The notes under the pieces: generated by a model
What the model saw: the letters and a program-made list of their open reading frames with translations, nothing else
The model's database searches: none
What the model was told of the DNA's origin: nothing
Translations under genes and position numbers: made by a program
NCBI RefSeq assembly: GCF_000470775.1
Contig: NC_022438.1
Location: forward strand, 2,418,001 to 2,482,000
DNA length: 64,000 nt
Direction: 5' to 3'
Source: Leifsonia xyli subsp. cynodontis DSM 46306
GTDB taxonomy: Bacteria > Actinomycetota > Actinomycetes > Actinomycetales > Microbacteriaceae
Shown: positions 58,222-64,000 of the stretch, in pieces
Numbering within the stretch: position 1 is the stretch's first letter
Layout: the number at the start of each line of letters is the position of its first letter

Positions 58222-59844
58222 CTATTTCGTCGAGGGTCGGGACAATATCGCCGCGTGCTCATCGGCGACGGCGGAGACCACGGCGAGGAGATTCGGGTCC
58301 TCACCCCGGGCGAGGCCAGCATACTCCAGCATCAACGAGCCGTCACCGTCCTCGACCGCCTTCACCCAGATGCGTCGTCGCGGAACGAACAGCGATGTCA
58401 GCAGTCCAGCCAGGATGAGGACGGCGAACACGAGCACCCAGACCTGTGCGGGATCGTGGTGGACCTCGAGCGAGGCGTAGCGCTTGACGCCGTCGAGCGA
58501 GATGGTGCCGAGCCCGTTCGGCAGCTCGACCTTCTGGCCGGGACGGAGTTCGAGGGCCTTCGTCTTCGTGGGCGGACCCGCGAGCTGTTCCAGCCTGTCG
58601 GTGTTCAGCGAATAGACCGATTGCGGGACCCCGCTGTCGACGCCGAGGTCCCCGACGTACACATTGAGGCTGAGCACGGGATCGTCCAGACCGGGGAAGG
58701 TCGAGGTAAGGGCGCCGGCCGTGCCGCTCTCGCCGACGGTGGGGTAGAAGAAGCCGATCATCCCGACCTGCTGCCTCAGACCGTCGGGGACTTTGACCCA
58801 GCCGAGTGAGGTGAGGCGCGGGTCCTGCGCCAGGAACGGCACCGAATCGGCGAACACCACCCTGCCCTCCGGGTCTCGGACGGTGATGGTCGGGGCGTAG
58901 CCGTTCCCAAGCAGATAGACGTTCGTGCCGCCGATCGCGAGCGGCTCGTTGACCTTGATGCTGGAGGTGCCGCTCGCCTCCCCCGGCCCCGTGGTCGTGA
59001 CGGTGGCCGCGTAGTCGAGCGGGGTGCCTTTGGCGTGCTCGTTCTGCGTCTCGTAGGCGACATCGAGTTTGTCGACCCTTATCGAGAACGGCTGAAGCGA
59101 GAAGTCGGAGAAGAAGCGCCCGGGGTTGAAGGAGTTGTAGGAGGGCAAGCTGTTGACGAAGCTCTGACCCTCGACCACCACCTTCTGCCCGGTGTAGCCG
59201 AAGCCGCCGCCGATGCCGACGGCGACCAGAACGCCGACGAGGGCGATGTGGAACACGAGGTTCCCGCTCTCGCGGAGATATCCGCGCTCGGCCGAGACCG
59301 ACGTGGAGGTCGCATCCTGATAGAGGGCGACGCGGTAGCCGGAACGGTGGAGGATCTCGCGCGCGGAGCCGATCGGGTCCGGCCCGCCGGTGCGGAGCCC
59401 GGCCGGGAGTATCCGCACCTGGAAGCCCGCCATGCGGGTGAGCCGGACCGGTGTCCTCGGCGGCTTGGCACGCATCGCGTCGAAATGATGCTTGGTGCGC
59501 GGGATGATGCAACCGATGAGCGAAGCGAACAGCAACAAGTAGATGGCCGAGAACCAGAACGATGTGTAGACGTCGAAGAGCTGGAAGTTGTCGAGGACCG
59601 GCGCCAGCTGCGGGTTCTCGCTGAAGTACCTGGTGACGCCGTTGGGGTCGGCTCCCCGCTGCGGGAACAGGGAGCCGGGAACGGCGGCGATCGCGAGGAG
59701 CAGCAGCAGGAACAGCGCGGTGCGCATGCTCGTCAGCTGACGCCACGCCCAGCGTAGCCACCCGGTCAGTCCCAGCCGTGGCTGGACGACGTCGGGGTCC
59801 TCGCGCGGCGGCGCGACGTCGATGTGATCAGAGGGCCGGCTCAA
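58222..59844 (-). CDS. resB: Cytochrome c biogenesis protein ResB
   Basis: 540 residues. Partner of CcsB. N-terminal helices (TALFLLLLLAIAAVPGSLFP, 20; SAIYLLLFASLIGCIIPR), a third (NLVFHIALVGVLVAVGIGGG, 20) with the conserved His, a large outside domain, and a last helix (VWVLVFAVLILAGLLTSLFV, 20). The motif LRESGNLVFH and the RTKHH segment are typical. Overlaps the CcdA gene end by 17 bp. Intact. Confidence 0.92.
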   Translation of the reverse strand: MSRPSDHIDVAPPREDPDVVQPRLGLTGWLRWAWRQLTSMRTALFLLLLLAIAAVPGSLFPQRGADPNGVTRYFSENPQLAPVLDNFQLFDVYTSFWFSAIYLLLFASLIGCIIPRTKHHFDAMRAKPPRTPVRLTRMAGFQVRILPAGLRTGGPDPIGSAREILHRSGYRVALYQDATSTSVSAERGYLRESGNLVFHIALVGVLVAVGIGGGFGYTGQKVVVEGQSFVNSLPSYNSFNPGRFFSDFSLQPFSIRVDKLDVAYETQNEHAKGTPLDYAATVTTTGPGEASGTSSIKVNEPLAIGGTNVYLLGNGYAPTITVRDPEGRVVFADSVPFLAQDPRLTSLGWVKVPDGLRQQVGMIGFFYPTVGESGTAGALTSTFPGLDDPVLSLNVYVGDLGVDSGVPQSVYSLNTDRLEQLAGPPTKTKALELRPGQKVELPNGLGTISLDGVKRYASLEVHHDPAQVWVLVFAVLILAGLLTSLFVPRRRIWVKAVEDGDGSLMLEYAGLARGEDPNLLAVVSAVADEHAAILSRPSTK

Positions 59845-60565
59845 AACCAGTGATCACCGCCAAGGACTGCGACAGGAGGGCTATCCAGAGCCCGGTTGCC
59901 ATCAGAATGCCGATGACCACCAGCAGGGCGCCCCCGATGGTGTTGATGACACGAATGTGCCGTTTCAGGAACGAGACAGAACCCGCGACCCAGTCGAACC
60001 CGAGCGCCACCAGCAGGAACGGGATGCCGAGCCCGACGCAGTAGAAGAGCCCGAGCAGGGCACCACGCCAGGGCGATCCAGAATCCACGCTGAGAGCGCT
60101 GATGGCGGCGAGGGTCGGTCCGATGCACGGCGTCCAGCCGAGGCCGAACACGATGCCGAGAAGCGGAGCGCCCACGAGACCGGTGGCCGGACGCCAGGCC
60201 GGCTTGATCGTGCGCTGGAGAAACGAGAACTGGCCGATGAAGACCAGCCCCATGACGATGACGAGAACTCCCAGGAGCTGGATGATGACATCCTGCCAGC
60301 GGAACAGCCACTGCCCGAGGGCGCCGAACGCAGCGCCGTAAGCGACGAAGACCACTGCGAAGCCGAGGACGAAGAGCGAGACGCCGAGGAGCACCCGGCC
60401 GCGGTCACGTTTGGCGCCGGGGTCGCTGATCCCGCCGACGTACGCGAGATAGCCCGGCACGAGCGGAAGGACGCACGGAGAGAGGAACGACACCAGCCCC
60501 GCGAGGACAGCGATGGGCAGCGCGATGAGGAGCTGGCCGCTGAAGACGATCTGACCGATGTTCAC
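59828..60565 (-). CDS. ccdA: Cytochrome c biogenesis protein CcdA
   Basis: 245 residues from GTG 60565, one base after the TlpA stop; the longer in-frame ATG would overlap TlpA. Six membrane helices with one Cys in each half (LSPCVLPLVPGYLAYVGG and GWTPCIGPTLAA), which transfer electrons from cytoplasmic thioredoxin to the outside. Feeds the CPPC thioredoxin-like lipoprotein upstream and thereby keeps apocytochrome Cys reduced. Intact. Confidence 0.93.
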   Translation of the reverse strand: MNIGQIVFSGQLLIALPIAVLAGLVSFLSPCVLPLVPGYLAYVGGISDPGAKRDRGRVLLGVSLFVLGFAVVFVAYGAAFGALGQWLFRWQDVIIQLLGVLVIVMGLVFIGQFSFLQRTIKPAWRPATGLVGAPLLGIVFGLGWTPCIGPTLAAISALSVDSGSPWRGALLGLFYCVGLGIPFLLVALGFDWVAGSVSFLKRHIRVINTIGGALLVVIGILMATGLWIALLSQSLAVITGFEPAL

Positions 60566-60566
60566 G

Positions 60567-61172
60567 TCAGTTCTCGGCCACGGCATCGGAGATCAGCGAG
60601 TCCAGGATGCTGCGGTCCGGAAGACCACCCAGGATACGCGCGGCGACACGGCCCTTCTTGTCGATGACGAGCGTCGTCGGAGTGGCTTTCGGCGGAACAG
60701 CGTTGCTGAACGCGAGCAGGACGGAACCGGTGTCGCGGTCGAGCACAGAGGGGTAGGTGACGCCTTTGTCCTTTTCGAAGCTCGCGGCGGTGCTGGCGCT
60801 GTCGTACAGGTTGACACCGAGGAATTCGACGCCGTCGGAGGCGTGCTTTCGCGAGAGCGCCTCCAGGTCGGGAGCCTCCAGCCGGCACGGCGGGCATCCC
60901 GCGTACCAGAAGTTCACGACCAGCACCCTGCCCGCGTAGTCCTTCGAGGAGACGGCAGCGCCGTCGGCCAGCTTGCCCTGGAAGCGGACGGGCTCGCCGC
61001 GCTTGTCCGATGGGTACTCGCTCACGCTGCCGTCGCCGGCGATGTAGCCCTGGCCACTGCCGGAGCGGTATTGCGCGGCGAGGCTGTCGTTCGACGAGCA
61101 CCCGGCAAGCAGAAGCGCTGCGACGACGGCGACAGCGGGCAGAGCACGCCTCAGGCGGGGGCGGGGGCTCAT
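60567..61172 (-). CDS. TlpA/ResA-type thioredoxin-like lipoprotein
   Basis: 201 residues. Lipoprotein signal peptide with lipobox LLAGC, then a thioredoxin fold with active site YAGCPPCRLEAPDLEAL and the cis-Pro in PPKATPTTLVID. Outer-face disulfide reductase for apocytochrome c, reduced by CcdA. ATG 61172 overlaps the phosphatase stop by four bases (ATGA). The CPPC dipeptide differs from CEPC of ResA but is common in actinobacteria. Confidence 0.92.
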   Translation of the reverse strand: MSPRPRLRRALPAVAVVAALLLAGCSSNDSLAAQYRSGSGQGYIAGDGSVSEYPSDKRGEPVRFQGKLADGAAVSSKDYAGRVLVVNFWYAGCPPCRLEAPDLEALSRKHASDGVEFLGVNLYDSASTAASFEKDKGVTYPSVLDRDTGSVLLAFSNAVPPKATPTTLVIDKKGRVAARILGGLPDRSILDSLISDAVAEN

Positions 61173-61864
61173 ACGGCTCCCACGTCGGTCGCGGTCGAGC
61201 CGAGGCGGGCAGCGGGCTCGACGTAGGCGACCTCGACGAGACGGCCACCCGGCCCGGCCTTCGCAGAACCGGACAGGCCTTCGGCCTCGCCTTCGCCAGC
61301 CTCCACCGTGGCGCGCTCGAACGTGGTGATGCTGGACAGCGAGCAGCGGCGGTTGCGCGGGTCGTGTGAGAAGCGCGCGCCGACGACGGAGAGGTGGGCG
61401 ACCCAGATCGGCAGCTGGTGGCTGACGAGGACGACATCCCCCGATTCGACCGAGTCGAACGCGTCCTCGATGGCCTCGCGTATCCGCTTCTCGATGCTCG
61501 TGTAGGGCTCGCCCCAGCTGGGTCGGAGCGGGTTGACAAGGTACGGCCAATTCACGGGCTTTCTCAGAGCGCGTCGCATCACGGTGCCCTCGAAGCGATT
61601 CGCTGGCTCGATGACGCGCTCGTCGACCGCAGGCTCCTGGCCGAACGCTGCGGCGATCGGCGCGGCGGACTCGCGCGTGCGCTGGAGGGGAGACATCCGG
61701 ATGGCGGTGACGGGACGACCGCGCGAGACCAGTTCGTCGGCGGCGGTCTGCGCCATCCGGTGACCGAGTTTGGAGAGGCCGAATCCCGACAGCCTGCCGT
61801 ACAGGATGCCGTCGGGGTTGAACACCTCGCCGTGACGGACGAGGTGGACCTGGCTCGCTACCAC
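61169..61864 (-). CDS. Histidine phosphatase family protein
   Basis: 231 residues, phosphoglycerate-mutase fold. RHG motif VHLVRHGEVFNPDGILYG, RMSPLQRTRESAAPIAAAFG with the second Arg, Glu in WGEPYTS, and the second His in DVVLVSHQLPIWVAH. First gene of the cytochrome c maturation operon, a pairing common in actinobacteria, though its substrate is unknown. Divergent from aspS with about 105 bp between. The C-terminus (residues 175-231) is variable and low complexity. Confidence 0.88.
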   Translation of the reverse strand: MVASQVHLVRHGEVFNPDGILYGRLSGFGLSKLGHRMAQTAADELVSRGRPVTAIRMSPLQRTRESAAPIAAAFGQEPAVDERVIEPANRFEGTVMRRALRKPVNWPYLVNPLRPSWGEPYTSIEKRIREAIEDAFDSVESGDVVLVSHQLPIWVAHLSVVGARFSHDPRNRRCSLSSITTFERATVEAGEGEAEGLSGSAKAGPGGRLVEVAYVEPAARLGSTATDVGAV

Positions 61865-61970
61865 AGACCCAGTCTACGGATGCTCTTCCCTTGAATTGAC
61901 TGAACATGAGGCCGAGTGCCACACGACCGGGCCGATCGCGCGAGAAAGCCGGGCGGTAGGCTTGGGGCTC

Positions 61971-63299
61971 GTGACCGCACGCAGTTTGATCAAAGACCTC
62001 GCCGCCCTTCCCGACGGACCCGTGAGCGTCGCCGGATGGGTCGAGACCGTCCGCGACCAGAAGAAGGTGCAGTTCGTCGTGCTGCGCGACGAGTCCGGCG
62101 CCGTCCAGCTGGTCAATCCGCGCACGATGGACGAGGACGGGACCGTCGTCGCCGATGAGCCGGCGCTCACGATCTCGGGGCTCTCGCAGGGCTCGTTCGT
62201 CCGGGCGACCGGCGAGCTCAAGCACGACGAGCGTGTCAAGCTCGGGGGCATCGAGATCAAGCTGAGCGCTCTCGAGGTGGAGACGGCGGCCATCCCGGAG
62301 ACCCCGATCGCGGCGGATAGCGGCATCGACAAGCGCATGGATTGGCGCTTCCTCGACCTGCGCGAGCCGAAGCACGCCCTGATCTTCCGCGTGCAGACGA
62401 CATTCGAGCATGCACTGCGGCAGTACTGGGTGGACAACGGCTTCATCGAGATCCACACGCCGAAGCTCATGGCCTCCGCCTCCGAATCGCGCGCCGAGCT
62501 CTTCGAGCTGCCGTACTTCGAGACGACGGCGTACCTCGCGCAGAGCCCGCAGATCTTCAAGCAGATGGCGCAGGCGGCCGGCTTCGGCAAGGTGTTCGAG
62601 ATCGGCCCGGCCTTCCGAGCCGATCCGAGCTTCACCAGCCGCCACGCGACGGAGTTCACCAGCGTGGACACCGAGATCAGCTGGATCGAGAGCCACGAGG
62701 ACGTCATGAAGGTCCACGAGGATCTCCTTGTGGCCGGGTTCACCGCCGTCAAAGAGAAGCACGGCACGGAGATCGAGGCGCTGTTCGGCGTGGAGATCAC
62801 CGTGCCGGCCACACCGTTCCCGCGCATCCCGCTGGCCGAGGCCAAACGGATCGTCGCCGAGCGCGGCTACGAAGTCCCCCGGCACGACGACGACATGGAC
62901 CCGGAAGGCGAGCGCCAGATCTCGGCCTACGTCAAGGAGGCGTTCGGGCACGAGTTCGTCTTCCTCACCGACTACGCAGCCAGCATCCGGCCTTACTATC
63001 ACATGCGTCATTCTGAAGACCCGTCGATCACGAAAAGCTACGACCTGATCTTCAACGGCGTCGAGATCTCGACCGGCGCCCAGCGCGAGCACCGTGTGGA
63101 GACGATCGAGCGGCAGGCCCGAGAGAAGGGTCTGGCGGTGGAGGAGCTCGAAGACGTGCTCGCGTTCTTCCGCTACGGCGTCCCGCCGCACGGCGGCTTC
63201 GGGATGGGGCTCGCCCGCGTGCTGATGCTCATGCTGCACCTCTCGAACCTCCGCGAGACGACCTATCTCTTCCGCGGGCCGACGCGCCTGACCCCGTGA
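61971..63299 (+). CDS. aspS: Aspartyl-tRNA synthetase, archaeal type (probably nondiscriminating)
   Basis: 442 residues from GTG 61971. OB-fold anticodon domain (VSVAGWVETVRDQKKVQFVV, 20 residues) and class IIb catalytic core: motif 1 HTPKLMASASE, motif 2 FRADPSFTSRHATEFTSVD, motif 3 GGFGMGLARVLML. It lacks the bacterial GAD insertion, so it is the archaeal-type enzyme, which often charges both tRNA-Asp and tRNA-Asn where GatCAB is present. The in-frame extension upstream of GTG is not family-like. Its last 71 bp overlap the radC-type gene. Confidence 0.92.
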   Translation: MTARSLIKDLAALPDGPVSVAGWVETVRDQKKVQFVVLRDESGAVQLVNPRTMDEDGTVVADEPALTISGLSQGSFVRATGELKHDERVKLGGIEIKLSALEVETAAIPETPIAADSGIDKRMDWRFLDLREPKHALIFRVQTTFEHALRQYWVDNGFIEIHTPKLMASASESRAELFELPYFETTAYLAQSPQIFKQMAQAAGFGKVFEIGPAFRADPSFTSRHATEFTSVDTEISWIESHEDVMKVHEDLLVAGFTAVKEKHGTEIEALFGVEITVPATPFPRIPLAEAKRIVAERGYEVPRHDDDMDPEGERQISAYVKEAFGHEFVFLTDYAASIRPYYHMRHSEDPSITKSYDLIFNGVEISTGAQREHRVETIERQAREKGLAVEELEDVLAFFRYGVPPHGGFGMGLARVLMLMLHLSNLRETTYLFRGPTRLTP

Positions 63300-63984
63300 C
63301 CCCCGCAGCGGGAAGCGTCGTCCAGCGCTCGCCCGCCACCAGGATGTGCCCGAGGAACCGCAATCCGATGGTGGCGGCCGCCTGATCGAGACGGCGGGTG
63401 AGCATCGTGTCGGCGACAGAGGCGTCCAGGACCCCCGAGGGGTGGTTGTGCGCGACGGCGAACGAACGCCCACCGCGGGTGAGCACGGCTTGAAGGATGT
63501 CGGCGGGCTGGATGCTGGTCTCGTCCACTCCCCCGTCGCGCAGCAGCACGAGTTCGATCGGACGGGCGGCGCGATCGGCGATGACCACGACGAACCGCTC
63601 GCTGTCGCAGTGAAGGAGCTCTGGCCGCACGATGTCGGCGATGGCTCCGGCATCGACGAGGCGCGTCCAGGCCGACGGAGCGCCCGCCCGGCGCCAGATC
63701 TCGATGATGGCCACGAGCCGGCCCGCGGTGGCGGGGCCGACGCCGGGGAGCGTCTCGAGCCGGGCGAAGTCCATCGTCGCGAGCCCGGGGAAACCGCCTG
63801 TGCGGCGGAGGATGGATCGTGCGAAGGCGAGGACGCTGCGACCGCTCTGCCCGGAACCGAGGACGAGTGCGAGGACTTCGTCGTCGGTGAGCGAGCCGAT
63901 GCCGAGACGGCGCATCCTCTCGCGCGGGCGATCATGGTTCGGGATGTTCGCAAGCGGCACCTCCTCTTCTTCCTGCTGGGACAT
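63229..63984 (-). CDS. radC: RadC/UPF0758 family protein (JAB/MPN domain)
   Basis: 251 residues from ATG 63984, which has a GAGGG site. N-terminal helix-hairpin-helix (LETLPGVGPATAGRLVAI) and C-terminal JAMM metal motif HNHPSGVLDASVADTMLTRR (20 residues: H-x-H-x7-S-x2-D), with ILQAVLTRGG upstream. The role in DNA repair implied by the name has been doubted; some members act near recombination or mobile elements. The C-terminus is Gly/Arg/Ser-rich where it lies antisense over aspS, so the natural end may have been extended. TTG 63993 is another start. Confidence 0.85.
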   Translation of the reverse strand: MSQQEEEEVPLANIPNHDRPRERMRRLGIGSLTDDEVLALVLGSGQSGRSVLAFARSILRRTGGFPGLATMDFARLETLPGVGPATAGRLVAIIEIWRRAGAPSAWTRLVDAGAIADIVRPELLHCDSERFVVVIADRAARPIELVLLRDGGVDETSIQPADILQAVLTRGGRSFAVAHNHPSGVLDASVADTMLTRRLDQAAATIGLRFLGHILVAGERWTTLPAAGVTGSGASARGRDRSSRGGSRGAA

Positions 63985-64000
63985 GACCCTCAAGCTACGG

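Overview
The window reads as chromosome of a high-GC actinobacterium of the family Microbacteriaceae, most likely a Leifsonia xyli-type plant coloniser. This is inferred from codon and GC style, the actinobacterial menaquinone cluster, LAXTG/sortase-E style sorting, an rrn operon without spacer tRNAs, and the many recent frameshifts and nonsense codons in otherwise well-preserved genes. Species is not proven by the sequence alone.

Layout. 1-4550: 5'-truncated DNRLRE surface-protein gene running off the left edge, mycoredoxin-like glutaredoxin, and a frameshifted LAXTG-anchored serine protease. 4785-13108 (minus): an amino-sugar/peptidoglycan-recycling operon (ABC solute-binding protein, two permeases, NagZ-type GH3, AnmK, RpiR/MurR-type regulator, GH20 hexosaminidase) with start/stop overlaps at most junctions, in which five of seven genes carry inactivating mutations. 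13525-25082: POT peptide transporter with a divergent Lrp regulator, OmpR-type two-component system, fused proline catabolism enzyme (PutA type) with a divergent LysR regulator, FAD oxidoreductase, SRPBCC protein.

25083-40380 is a remnant siphovirus prophage. Its ends carry matching tandem 12-bp integrase arm-site-like repeats. It keeps tail-tip, fibre, holin and immunity genes, but has no head or packaging genes, a truncated tail protein, an endolysin missing its N-terminus, and an integrase with two frameshifts. Cargo has been kept intact: a HicA-like two-gene module, a low-GC secreted trypsin-like protease with a membrane-protein partner, and a RelA/SpoT-type (toxSAS-like) gene with a small partner. 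Two separate regulatory switch regions are visible, one with face-to-face promoters and one with a 12-bp inverted-repeat operator around a promoter. They are followed by a repressor/small-protein/membrane-protein operon.

40380-50922: DNA glycosylase; menaquinone genes menD, menA, menE, menB (minus) and menC (plus), interspersed with small membrane proteins; HAD phosphatase; Arg/Gly-rich TPR protein. 51053-56395: 5S-23S-16S rRNA, all minus strand, with promoter and terminator. 57118-61864 (minus): cytochrome c maturation operon (ccsB, resB, ccdA, tlpA, histidine phosphatase gene). 61971-63984: archaeal-type aspartyl-tRNA synthetase convergent with a radC-type gene, the two overlapping at their 3' ends.

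Together the host genes cover cell-wall sugar salvage (now decaying), respiratory quinone and cytochrome c synthesis, and amino-acid use. The prophage is dead as a virus but has retained its toxin-like and secreted-protein cargo.
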